A model generated the notes under the pieces. It saw nothing but the letters and a program-made list of their open reading frames with translations. It did not search any database and was not told where the DNA came from. Both the position numbers and the translations under genes were made by a program. From Scilla litardierei (taxonomy: Eukaryota > Streptophyta > Magnoliopsida > Asparagales > Asparagaceae), in contig CM061132.1 of the NCBI GenBank assembly GCA_030789695.1, positions 29,717,730-29,781,729 on the forward strand: a stretch of 64,000 nt of DNA, in the 5' to 3' direction. This document shows, piece after piece, positions 1 through 9,015 of this stretch. Position 1 is the stretch's first letter. Every line of letters starts with the position of its first letter.

Positions 1-664
1 ATAAGGCCGCCGGTTTCTGTAAGTCTTGAAGTCGTCGACCCCGTCGTTCCCGTTCGGGCCGTAGTTCTTGAAGCTAGGGTCCGACACGTTCCCGTCCTCA
101 GGATGAGTACTTGCTAGCAGCCACGTTCCAGTCCTCTTCGTAACCGTTGAACCCGGAGTTGATCACAATGGAGTCGTCGGAGTAGCGGGTAAAGGTCGTC
201 GGCATGCCATTGCCGCCCTTGCTGTAACCAACGAAGTTCTCGTCGCCGGAGTTCGTGTTCTTGGTGTAGGACAAGAAGACCCTTTCGGGCCCGTTGGCGT
301 CGGCCTCGTAGAGGGTGAATTTCAAGGTGGGGACGTCGTTGGAGTTGGTCTGGTAGCCGCAGAACTCACTGGAGCCGCTGGTGGCGGAGGTGGTGTAGGA
401 GGTGAAGTTGGTGGTGACGACATTGCCGTCGAGGGAGTAAGACGTGAAGGTGTCCTGGTTGTTGACGCCGCCGCGGCTGTACCGGAGGAACGTGTCAAGG
501 GGGACGTTCTTGTTGTCGGAGTAGTTTGCGAAGGAGGAGGGGGCACCGGTGCCGTCAGTGGCGTAGTTGGTGATGGCGACTCTTCGGTTGGAGGAGCGGA
601 GGCCGTGGCGGCGAGCTCGACGACAACTCACGGGGCGGAGTGTCTCGGGTCGCTGTTTGTGCAT
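1..664 (-). pseudogene. Polygalacturonase-1 beta-like (BURP family) repeat-region fragment
   Basis: On the minus strand this reads as about 13-14 short repeats of the form F-x-x-Y spaced roughly 14 residues apart (FANY, FLRY, FTSY, FCGY, FTLY, FLSY, FVGY, FTRY, FNGY, then FKNY and FKTY). This is the signature of the repeat region of PG1-beta, the non-catalytic cell-wall partner of polygalacturonase, which in the family precedes a C-terminal BURP domain. The 5' part does not look like a signal peptide or the usual N-terminal region; it begins with an Arg-rich stretch. A stop at 98-100 ends the main frame, but the repeat pattern continues in another frame to position 1, so there is a frameshift near 98-110. 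The fragment runs off the left edge, so the BURP domain cannot be assessed. I read it as a truncated pseudogene. A sequencing indel in a real gene is the alternative. Confidence 0.72.
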
Positions 665-1412
665 GTGCTTCAGGCAAGTCGATGGAGTTCAAGGGGTGAG
701 TCGACGACGTTCAAGCGGAGGTGGTGCACGTCAGTGTTGGAGCGGAGGGTGCTCGTCTGCATCGAGGCTGCTCGGGGAAGCAATGGTGGCTTGTGGCTTC
801 TCTGGGATGCACCGGTGGCTTGTGTCTGCTCGTGGCTGCACAGGTGGTTGCTTGGGCATGCACCAGTGTCTCGGTGTTGCATCGGCTCTGACAACATCTG
901 CACCGTGTATGTGGTGGCGACGGAGCTCTCGGTGGAGTGTTGTGGTCGTTGTTCTCGTCGGTGTCGGAGTTCTCGGTGTAGGCGAAGGGGGTGTGAGAGA
1001 GATCGCTAGGGGCGGTGGTATTTAGGCACGCTTAATGGCCTATGAGCCTGTGAGCATGCATCGTCTGAGCATGCAACAGACACTGTCAGCCAACTTTTTA
1101 ACCAAGAATTGTGATTCCCTTGCGATCGGGCCCACCTTCGCTCACCTCTCGCCGAGTTGTCTCATCGTTTGCTTTCACGGGCCCACCAACGCTTCACGGA
1201 GAGAAATCAACGTCCCGTCATTCGTCGAGCAATCAGCGTCTAATTCTCTTCATTTTTGTTTCGAACATGTCCACCTCTTCCCGGGTTCTCAGTCATGTCC
1301 CATCCTCACTTATTTCCGTGCATATACCGATTCTGAATCAGTGTATATAGCACACATCTAACAAAATCATTGCCAGGTCATCACCATTTTCTTCTTTATC
1401 TATATCTATATT
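665..1412. other. Unassigned, no gene recognised
   Basis: The stretch upstream of the PG1-beta-like fragment has several overlapping open frames in GC-rich, TGGTGG-type low-complexity sequence (about 700-1020), then ordinary sequence that becomes AT-rich near 1380. None of the translations resembles a known family. No promoter, repeat end or RNA gene is recognisable. Confidence 0.5.
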
Positions 1413-1493
1413 TATATACCTCAACTTGAGGTGTATGCAATGATTTCTTGGAAAGAAATCATTGCATACAGCTCAAGTAGTTGAGGGTATATA
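1413..1493. repeat. Short foldback hairpin
   Basis: Two arms of about 37-41 bp are nearly perfect inverted copies separated by only about 2 bases (1450-1451). The strongest paired block is AAGAAATCATTGCATACA (1453-1470) with its complement at about 1432-1449, followed by a second paired block around TTGAGG and TATATA at the ends. The surroundings are AT-rich. The minimal loop and TATATA ends suggest a small foldback MITE or a compact hairpin-RNA locus. No target duplication was identified. Confidence 0.6.
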
Positions 1494-2337
1494 TAGCAAT
1501 GCTCTATTTACCTGATTAATTTTTACAAAACTAACTTTACGTTTCATAATTTTCTCATAATGCAACTCTCAACTTCTTAAATTAAGAATACATTTTTTAA
1601 ATTTTGTCTTTTAACACTATTGATGGTAAAACGGAAATATAAATTTAATTTATAGATAATTTTCACAAAAATATATTTATCGTTTACCGTTACTACATTT
1701 ATCTTTGTTGAGAACCAGAGGTGGGAACTAGCGGCTAGTCATTTGAAGGTAACGGCTAGTCGTCTGGAGGATGATGGAGAAGCTCTAGTGGCTAGTCGTC
1801 TGAAGGATGATGGGGAAGCTCTAGTGGCTAGATCGGACCAAGAGGAATGATGGTCGTTGATCGGGTTAAGATGTGGGTCTCGGTTGATCTTTAAATCCCA
1901 CCCGTCTAAGTGCCACAATAGCAACTCTCAATCTGCTACCATGGATCGTCGCCTTCCTGCGGCAGCACAAGAGCACCCAAAATCGCTGAATCCTCGTCCA
2001 CGAGCTGCAGCCAGCTGGTAGAAGTCGTTACCGTGGGTAGTTAAATGTCAGAGCGAGACCGAGATGGCCTATGCCAGCAGGAATCATCGTCTCCAAGCAG
2101 CTTTAATGGGAGGGTCGAGAGATGTGATTTTCATGCTAGAAAAATAACAAAATTTCCTCCTATCAATTCCCTTGTATTTTTGCCTCCTCTTTGGGCTAGT
2201 TGTTTCAATTTTTAGGGCCTTTTGCCTATTATTTCTCATTAATTTTGGGTTCTACTTTCTTTGTGACCAATAAAACAAGATGGCTGTTAGTGCCAAATGG
2301 GACGCAAGGGAAGAAGTGCAGGGCTGGGGCCTTCGTA
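1494..2337. other. Unassigned AT-rich stretch, possibly a decayed LTR at its right end
   Basis: No coding similarity is seen. The segment just before the primer-binding-like site at 2340 could be the degenerate 5' LTR of the element that follows, but I find no clear TG...CA boundaries. It contains the small tandem repeat listed separately. Confidence 0.35.
1756..1827. repeat. Two-copy 36-bp tandem repeat
   Basis: The unit beginning CTAGTCGTCTG and ending CTCTAGTGG occurs at 1756-1791 and again at 1792-1827 with two or three substitutions. A partial copy precedes it (GGCTAGTCATTTGAAGG, about 1732-1750). Confidence 0.7.
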
Positions 2338-2338
2338 A

Positions 2339-2650
2339 TTGGTATTAGAGCCCGACACGAGCCAAGGGGAGGAGCCGCTAGTGGATAGCAACCGTGAAGA
2401 CGACGAAGAGCAATGTGGGGATAAGTTAGCTAGAATCGAGAGTTCCATGGAATCTCAAGACATGCTCAACGCTCAGATCTTGAGAAATCTGGAGAAGTTG
2501 ACAGTGGAGCAGGCTGAGATTCGATCAAAGCTTACCTTTGAGCAGGTAGAAATCAAATCCCAATTTGCCAAATACAACGCCCAATTTCAACACTTGTTGA
2601 GCAAGAAAGGCCACAGTAACGCCCATGATCACTCATGTTCGATCCTATAG
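2339..2650 (+). pseudogene. Gag N-terminus of an old LTR retrotransposon, with primer site
   Basis: TGGTATTAGAGC at 2340-2351 matches, with one change, the primer-binding site used by many plant LTR elements (complement of the tRNA-iMet 3' end, TGGTATCAGAGC). The frame that follows encodes an acidic, helical, Leu/Glu-rich segment containing MESQDMLNAQILRNLEKL and the partly repeated phrases LTVEQAEIRSKL and LTFEQVEIKSQF. Such coiled-coil-like segments are common at the N-terminus of plant gypsy Gag proteins. The frame stops at 2650 and no capsid or zinc-knuckle sequence follows, so this is a truncated remnant. Its body was later split by the solo LTR at 2824; sequence after 16364 is probably its continuation but has no recognisable coding. 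Confidence 0.5.
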
Positions 2651-2823
2651 ATAAGTGGCTAAGTAAATTTTGGACTATTGCGGCAGGCCAACGGAAAAGA
2701 GACTTCAGAGCGTTATTGGAAATGGTGTGATCGGTGTTCATGAGCCTAAATGCGAAACCTGAGTCTACAGACTTAAGGGAACTAAGAAACTCAATGGTGA
2801 GTTTCTAGTATGTTTATGCCTTG

Positions 2824-3076
2824 TGATGAGTGTTTATTTTGTATATATTTCACGTTTTGTCATATGCATATCATGTTATTTCATCCCATGTTCCACTCCA
2901 TTTCCCCCGGTTTTGGTTTCTTTTTACTATATGGTCCCTTATACATATTGCAGATGCAAATGAATGATTTCGGGACCCTAGAGCGGAGGTTGAAGCAATG
3001 GAGCGAAGCGAGATGCGAACGGGAGTCCAAAAATCCAAGAAAAAGAGAAGGAAACAATGCCACACGGTCGCGTCAC
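2824..3076 (+). mobile_element. Solo LTR of a Tat/Athila-like element, left part
   Basis: The sequence starts TGATGAGTGTTTATTTTGTA, which resembles the start of element A's LTR (TGATCACTCCTTATTTTACA). It continues beyond element A at 14941 and ends ...CACGTCA at 16358. The five bases before it, CCTTG (2819-2823), are repeated immediately after it (16359-16363). That is a perfect target-site duplication around a single LTR, the signature of a solo LTR left by recombination between two LTRs. Reassembled length is about 1.67 kb. It served as the target for element A. Confidence 0.82.
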
Positions 3077-3370
3077 TGATCACTCCTTATTTTACACCTT
3101 TTTCTCGCATGTTTGCTTGCCATTTAGATCGCCCAAATCATGTTTTTCACGATATATCGACGATATTGCGATGCTTTTTCACGATTTGTTGTTTCTGTCG
3201 CATTTCCGGTGATTTGGCGCGATTTGGAGTGATCTCGAGATGCGCTTACTCTAGACGGCCACCAACGACCTCCCCGAGGGGTATTTTGCTGTTGGAGAGG
3301 AGCGGAAGAAGAATGGACGTCGCAGGAGCGACGAGGAGGCCAAAACAAGCAGAATGGGCATTTTTTGTGT

Positions 3371-3807
3371 CCCACTCGGCCGAGTGGAGGAGCCACTCGG
3401 CCGACCAGCGAGACACTGCTCGGCCGAGCACCGAAGACCACATCGGCCGAGTGACGATATCACGTCCGCCCGAGTGACGCCTAGACGAGGCCCTTCCAAA
3501 ACATCCAAGTTACTGTTTTTCGGCCGCCTGAACTTCAGAAGACCCACTCGGCCGAGTGGATTATTACGTCCGCCCGAGTGCCTTGAAGCCATCGGCCGAG
3601 TGACGGCAACTCACTCGGCCGAGCCGCCCCCGAAGTGAAGACCCCTGAAGGCCCCGACTTACTGGAAAATTACAGGGTTTTCACTCGGCCGAGCGACTTT
3701 TGTCACTCGGCCGAGTGCGATGCGCTGCCTGTAGCGAAAACTGCGGAAAACAGGCTGTGCAGGGGTATTTTGGTCACAGTTTTTGGACGATTTTGAGGGC
3801 TATTTAA
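3371..3807 (+). promoter_or_regulatory. LTR promoter module of element A: palindrome cluster plus TATA-like box
   Basis: About eleven perfect or degenerate copies of the 12-base palindrome ACTCGGCCGAGT lie between 3371 and 3718. Perfect examples are at about 3372-3385 and 3703-3716; several have one half altered to CGTCCGCCCGAGTG. About 83 bp downstream of the last copy is TATTTAAG (3801). The arrangement suggests an upstream activator cluster in U3. Function is inferred from position only. The 3' LTR carries the same cluster at 13451-13798. Confidence 0.6.
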
Positions 3808-4207
3808 GCCCTGTTTTTACCCTAGTTTAGAGAGCCCCTCTCTTAGATTTTTTGCAGCTTTTTAGATTAGTTTTTAGCTTTATTCTTGTGATTGGAGAGG
3901 AGACAAAGATTGGAATTTTGTTGGATTAATTGAAGAACTTCCCATTGGTTTGCATCTCTTTTCCTTAAAAATTTTATTTTTATTGCTTATCTCAATATTG
4001 TGATGAATTCCATTGCTTATTTCATTGATTATTTTTGTGATCTCGCTATGAATTGTGAGTAGTCTCCACGTCTTGGGGCTTGGGGATGAACCCTACAAAC
4101 CCACTTTCATATTTGTGATGAATTGGTAGAAATTGTGCTAGAATTGTTATTAGGGATTAGATTGTGATCAATTTACTACGGATGGCTAGGTATTCATATC
4201 AATTGGG

Positions 4208-4493
4208 ATTTGCAAGAGATTGGATCCTAATTCGATAGGAAACCCTAGAAATCCGAATTGGGTTGGAATCGAATTTCCGTAGTATCGGTTTGCAAGAGAT
4301 TGGACCGATACTAGGATTTCCGGTTGCAATTCCATGCCGATACTCGTTTGCAAGAGATTGGACGGGTAGGAACTATCACAATCTAGACCGTGGACCGAGT
4401 TTGCAAGAGATTGGGCTCGGTGCGCGATTGGACGATGATGTTGATCCTAATGCTAGCTTTCCTAGTCTAGGGTTTGCAAGAGATTGGACCCAA
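4208..4493 (+). repeat. Five dispersed copies of TTTGCAAGAGATTGG in the LTR of element A
   Basis: The 15-mer TTTGCAAGAGATTGG recurs five times within about 290 bp, downstream of the TATA-like box and so probably in R/U5 or transcribed leader. In several copies the bases before it are repeated after it (for example TATCGG before and CCGATA after), so each copy sits inside a small inverted repeat. The set is duplicated in the 3' LTR at about 14287-14571. Confidence 0.8.
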
Positions 4494-4863
4494 ACCTAGG
4501 ATAGCTATAGACCGGCAACAGCGCGAGAGCGTGAGCTTGGTTCTACATTCAGTTGCAACTAGTTCATCCAAATTCTCATTCAAGCAATTTTGATACCGAT
4601 GAACCACATTTATGAAATACGGTGAGTAGCGGGGATTCCCCATTCCCTAGACGTTCTTTATTTGATTTGATATTTCGCACATTTGTCTGACGATTGTGAC
4701 AGGATCGCCAAAGGCAAATTTCTCTCTTAAGTAGCCAGGTTGATTTGGAGCAAGCACGGTCATTCGTCCTCCCTGTGTTCGATATCCCGCTCGCTGCTAC
4801 ACCGTGCACTTGCGGTAAAACTACAACCGTTCTTTGGGTCACATCCCGGAGCGATCAAGTTTT

Positions 4864-4880
4864 TGGCGCCGTTGCCGGGG
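4864..4880 (+). promoter_or_regulatory. Primer-binding site (tRNA-Asp) of element A
   Basis: TGGCGCCGTTGCCGGGG is the exact complement of the last 17 bases of plant tRNA-Asp including CCA. It lies 6 bp after the LTR end. Minus-strand cDNA synthesis would start here. This primer choice is characteristic of Athila and Tat group elements. Confidence 0.92.
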
Positions 4881-5027
4881 AGGCGATTGCGTTTGATTCT
4901 TTTTCACCCTAGCTATTTCTTTTTTTTAATTATTTTATTTTATTATTATCATTATTTTTATTTCTTATTTCTTACCTAACCCTTCCACGGTACTAATCAT
5001 TTCCTTGAAACTCTGTTTCCCCTGTGC

Positions 5028-7580
5028 ATGAACACGAGATCTACGGCGGACCCTGAAGCTATATTATTTGATCCCGAGATCGAACGTACCGCGCGGAGAC
5101 TTAGAGCGGAAAGGAGACAAAATCCAGAAGGTCGGTTTATGACCAACCCGGAAACTCCTGAACAATTGGCGGCAAGGATGGCGAGGCTAATTTCTATTCG
5201 AGATAGGCTTAGGCCCAAGACCTCTTCTACTACCTCGTCCATTGCCATGTCGCAGTTGGCGGCTGACAAGAACTTCGAGCTAAAGACTGGATTAGTGGTT
5301 CTGATGCAACAAGACCCATTTCATGGGAATGCCCATGAAAATCCTCACTACCACATACAATTGTTCTTGTCGAAGTGCGCCACATTCCAGATGACGGGGG
5401 TCTCCATCGATGCCACCAGACTGCGCCTCTTCCCCTTCACGCTAAAGGACAAGGCACTCTATTGGTTGAGGACGCAAGCTGAAGGTGTTTTCACCACTTG
5501 GGACGAGTTGGCGAGTGCATTCATTGACAAGTTCTATCCGCCATCCAAGACGGTGAAGATCCGGAGCGCTCTCATGTCCTTCAAGCAAGGACCACAGGAG
5601 ACGCTCTATGAAGCTTGGGAGCGTTTTAAGGATCTGCAGCATCAATGCCCGCACCATAGTATAGAAGATTGGGAGCTAGTGCATAGCTTCTACAATGGTC
5701 TCCAACCGGGGACCAAACAAATTATTGATGCCGCGGCGAATGGTGCTATCTTGTCAAAGACTCCCGAGGAAGCTACGGCCCTAATTGAGGAGATGGCATC
5801 AAATAATCAACAATGGGACGATGAGCGAGGACACTCCACGTCCTCCTTAAAGCCAACTAGCATCTACGAGGCGAAGGCCGTAGCGGAGCTTACGAGCAAG
5901 TTCGATTCTCTCCACAAGGTAGTGGAGAGATTGGAGAAGTTTATCACGGAGCCCCAAGGAGCCCCTTCTACCTCCGCTCCTACAAACCAAATGTGTGATT
6001 GGCAAGACCAATCTCAAGCCATGTACGTGGGAGGAGAGCAAGGAGAAGGATCCTTGGAGCAAGTACAATATGTTGCGGGGAACCAAGGATATTGGGCCAA
6101 TCCGGCCGCAAGAAATCATCCCGGATTCTCCAACGCCAACAATGAAGGTGCTTTGAACTCGCCACAACCACCACCTCAACAAGCTCGACCACCACCACCC
6201 CAACAACAAAACTATCCACCGAGGGGGCCTACTCAACAAAATTTTCAACCGAAGCAACAAGTTCCACCATATAGGCCGCCCGGATACAATCAAGGGTGGA
6301 GGAATCAAAATCAAAACCCTCCTCAAGCTCAACAACGATCCGACTTCGAAGCTAGAGTGGAGGCGTTCATGGTCGAGCAAAATAAGGTAAATGCTAGTTT
6401 GAAGGCGGGGCAAGACTCTCTTAATACCGTTGTGGCTCAAATATCGGAGCAACTAGCGTTGCTAAATCGGAACACTCAACGATTGCCGGCGCAACCCGAG
6501 CAAAACCCACGGGGCAACACCGGTCACATCAATGCCGTAGTTGCCGTTACCACTAGAGGCGGGAAGGACACCACCCCCGCCATGATTCCTACCGAGAAGC
6601 CCGTGGAGGAAAGTTCGGAGCCGATTGAGCCGGTAGTTGAAATTGATAAGGAGAAGGAGCCACAAGAAAAGGAGAAATCTAGAGCGGAGGAATTGATTGA
6701 GGAAAGACGCTTCATGCCACCGGTCCCATTCCCCCAAAGACTAGCAAGAGCGAAAATGGAGAAGAGGCTAGCGAAGTTCCTCGAGTATCTAAAAGGAGTT
6801 AGCCTCAATATTCCCTTCCTCGACGCTATCGTGGAGATCCCCACATATGCTAAATTCTTGAAGGACTTGATTTCGGGGAGAAAGAGGAAGGAGAAGATCA
6901 TGCTAGCCGAGGAGGGCTCTTGGTTTACCAAGAGAGAGAAGGAGCCGGCCAAATTTAAAGATCCGGGGAGTTTTCGGATTCCTTGCACCTTGGGCGGCGT
7001 CCCTCTTCAAAAGGCGTTGGTTGATCTAGGGGCTAGTGTAAGCCTCATGCCTCTCTCCATGTTCTTAAGGCTAAACACCGGGACAAAGTTGAAACCTACC
7101 GACATGCGCATTCAATTGGCCGATGGGCGAATAACAAGGCCGGTAGGGATCGCCGAAGACATACCGCTACAAGTCCCGGGTGGAATATGCTTGCCATGTG
7201 ACTTCGTGATCATGGACGTTAAGGAGGAGGGAGATACTTCGTTGATACTTGGACGCCCGTTCCTCGCCACCGCCGGAGTAATTGTTGACGTGCGCGAAGG
7301 TAGCCTAACTTTAAACGTCGGCAACATCGAGGTGGAGCTCCACATTCCTAAGGCTATGAAGCACATGCCTTACCACGAGGAACTTGACTACATGGACCTC
7401 CTTGATGAGGTGATAGAGGAGGCGATCCCCCACTCAATTGGCGCTCTTTTTGATGAAGATTTAGAGGAGGGCCCGGATTTAGGCCAAGATGAGAAGAAAG
7501 ATGATTCCCCCGACCTCTCCGCTGAAGATGATGAAGGCGACGCTGATGTCGCAAGGATTCGAGAGCTCTGCAAGCTCTAG
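5028..7580 (+). CDS. Gag-protease polyprotein of element A
   Basis: An 850-residue ORF starts at the first ATG after the leader. Residues about 90-250 match the retrotransposon Gag core: aromatic and Leu-rich blocks including LKDKALYWLRTQAEG, a FIDKFYPPSKT segment and an ETLYEAWERFKDLQHQCPHH segment. Residues about 360-440 are a Gln/Pro/Asn-rich linker without a CCHC zinc knuckle, as in Athila-type Gag. A charged linker follows. An aspartic-protease-like domain begins near residue 655, with active-site-like VDLGASVSLMPLS and a later ILGRPFLATAG segment. The ORF ends in a very acidic tail with no RT after it. Gag would form particles and the protease would mature them. The uninterrupted frame suggests recent or continuing selection. 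Downstream, a purine tract and an internal promoter-like module separate it from the second ORF. Confidence 0.9.
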   Translation: MNTRSTADPEAILFDPEIERTARRLRAERRQNPEGRFMTNPETPEQLAARMARLISIRDRLRPKTSSTTSSIAMSQLAADKNFELKTGLVVLMQQDPFHGNAHENPHYHIQLFLSKCATFQMTGVSIDATRLRLFPFTLKDKALYWLRTQAEGVFTTWDELASAFIDKFYPPSKTVKIRSALMSFKQGPQETLYEAWERFKDLQHQCPHHSIEDWELVHSFYNGLQPGTKQIIDAAANGAILSKTPEEATALIEEMASNNQQWDDERGHSTSSLKPTSIYEAKAVAELTSKFDSLHKVVERLEKFITEPQGAPSTSAPTNQMCDWQDQSQAMYVGGEQGEGSLEQVQYVAGNQGYWANPAARNHPGFSNANNEGALNSPQPPPQQARPPPPQQQNYPPRGPTQQNFQPKQQVPPYRPPGYNQGWRNQNQNPPQAQQRSDFEARVEAFMVEQNKVNASLKAGQDSLNTVVAQISEQLALLNRNTQRLPAQPEQNPRGNTGHINAVVAVTTRGGKDTTPAMIPTEKPVEESSEPIEPVVEIDKEKEPQEKEKSRAEELIEERRFMPPVPFPQRLARAKMEKRLAKFLEYLKGVSLNIPFLDAIVEIPTYAKFLKDLISGRKRKEKIMLAEEGSWFTKREKEPAKFKDPGSFRIPCTLGGVPLQKALVDLGASVSLMPLSMFLRLNTGTKLKPTDMRIQLADGRITRPVGIAEDIPLQVPGGICLPCDFVIMDVKEEGDTSLILGRPFLATAGVIVDVREGSLTLNVGNIEVELHIPKAMKHMPYHEELDYMDLLDEVIEEAIPHSIGALFDEDLEEGPDLGQDEKKDDSPDLSAEDDEGDADVARIRELCKL

Positions 7581-8126
7581 AAATTAAGGTCTCCGAAGAA
7601 AGCTCCGCCGGTACGGAAACCGGCATCACCGGTGAAGCCGTTGACCGGAGCAAATGCTAGCTTGGGGGAGCCTCCCCCAACACTACTCGAGACGGGAGAC
7701 CACCGAGGGAGGACACGCCGCCGCCACGTCCAAATCCAAGCGTTCTCCCCGGAAAGTTTAATGGGTGTATCTCATATGCACCAAACATCCCACATTAATT
7801 GAAAATCATAGGGGGTCGAGCTCACGACCTTAATCGAGCGCTTGTCGGGAGGCAACCCGACGGTTTTTGCTTTATTTTTACTTTTTCTTTATTTTCGTTT
7901 TAGAAATTTTTAGTGTTTTGAGTCGTCCGCCCAAAAATTTTGTGATAACGGGTCCTATTTTTCTTGACAGGAGAGGAGATAGGTACATCCATCATGAGGA
8001 GGATGAACGAGACGACAAGGAGCGCCCCAAGAAGGCGCTCGACGCTTAGGAGGAAGATGGAATCGACTGGAGGAAGAAAGACGGAGTTTAGAGCCCAAAC
8101 GAAGACAAACAGCAGAACACAAGGCT
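7581..8126 (+). other. Spacer after gag-protease, with a purine-tract copy and a hairpin
   Basis: No gene is seen. AGCTTGGGGGAG at 7659-7670 repeats the element's 3' polypurine tract. It overlaps an 8-bp-stem palindrome, TGGGGGAG / CTCCCCCA, at 7663-7679. The rest is AT-rich with short incidental frames, where pol would normally lie in an autonomous relative. Confidence 0.6.
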
Positions 8127-8473
8127 CACTCGGCCGAGCATACTAGTCACTCGGCCGAGTACAAAAGTTCGTCCGGCCGAGCCGCTCACGAACGAGGGAA
8201 GTCTGCTGTACCCAACTCTCTGTTTATTTTCCTGATTCCAATATAACTGCTACTCGGCCGAGTATATATATTCACTCGGCCGAGTAAAACGGATACCCTC
8301 CTAGGGCGAGTCATGCCGAGTAGCTTGAGTCACTCGGCCGAATAGACTTACTCCACTCGGCCGAGGCTGGCAAAGCCACTCGGCCGAAGCGATAGCGGGG
8401 AGGAAACTTTCATTGGTCTCGCTCGGCCGAGTGACCACGTCACTCGGCCGAGTCGTAACTCTTATTATATAAA
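8127..8473 (+). promoter_or_regulatory. Internal promoter-like module of element A
   Basis: Ten perfect or degenerate copies of ACTCGGCCGAGT lie in 8127-8454, the same motif as in the LTR. A strong TATA box, TATATAAA at 8466-8473, follows 12 bp after the last copy. A GC-rich leader-like segment and ORF2 (ATG 9016) come next. The copy of the LTR's motif-plus-TATA layout suggests a dedicated promoter for ORF2. This is inference from architecture; no transcript is known to me. Confidence 0.55.
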
Positions 8474-8676
8474 GGCCGGGGGCGCATTTTTCGAAATCTC
8501 AAAAACCCCCAAACGAGCCCGCGCCCCTTCAGCTCCCTCGCCTGATCCTCGCCCGCTCGCACCCTCACTCACCCGACCACCGCTGCCACGCCGCCGCTCG
8601 GCCCGCCACCGCCGGCCGAGCACTCCCGTCGCCTCGCCCGAGTCGCCGCCGGCGGCCGTGTCTCCGGTCACCTCCG

Positions 8677-8837
8677 GTACCCCCTATTTCGCCTATTTTC
8701 GCCTCTTTTTGTGTATTTTTGAGGATCCATGTGCTAAACGCCCCCTACCCCAAATCAATTTCCATATCTATCTATTATACCCCTAATGCTCCATACGTTT
8801 TGATTATTACTCACTGATATCGCCATTTCATGCGCAG
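8677..8837 (+). other. Putative leader intron upstream of ORF2
   Basis: A GC-rich segment ends at CCG|GTAC (GT at 8677). An AT-richer 161-bp stretch follows and closes with TTTCATGCGCAG (AG at 8836-8837), preceded by branch-point-like CTCAC and CTGAT. Exon-like GC content resumes afterwards. A 5'UTR intron between the TATA box at 8466 and the ATG at 9016 would fit. The donor is only moderately good. Confidence 0.35.
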
Positions 8838-9015
8838 GTTGCTTTTTGGAGCTTAGGGGAGCCCAGGGGAGCTTCTCGGGACTGATTTGAGCTTCGTGGA
8901 GGCGCGGACTTCGCACGCTTCCATTACTGAGCACTCGCGGCGTGTCTGGGTATACTCCTTCCACTCTTTTACGCACACCGCACTTTTTGCACTTTTCGGC
9001 GCGCTCGGGGCCGAT

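Larger units (their letters stand above)
3077..4857 (+). repeat. 5' LTR of element A
   Basis: The 1781-bp long terminal repeat starts TGATCACTCC and ends GGAGCGATCA. It carries a cluster of CTCGGCCGAG palindromes (3371-3718), a TATA-like box TATTTAA at 3801-3807, and five copies of TTTGCAAGAGATTGG in the downstream half. It pairs with 13157-14935, which is 2 bp shorter because of a small deletion near 14020. Confidence 0.95.

Noticed and set aside
3354..3638. Frames inside the LTR of element A repeated at 13326-13718
   Set aside because: Identical frames on both strands in both LTRs arise from the CTCGGCCGAG palindromes; there is no domain similarity.
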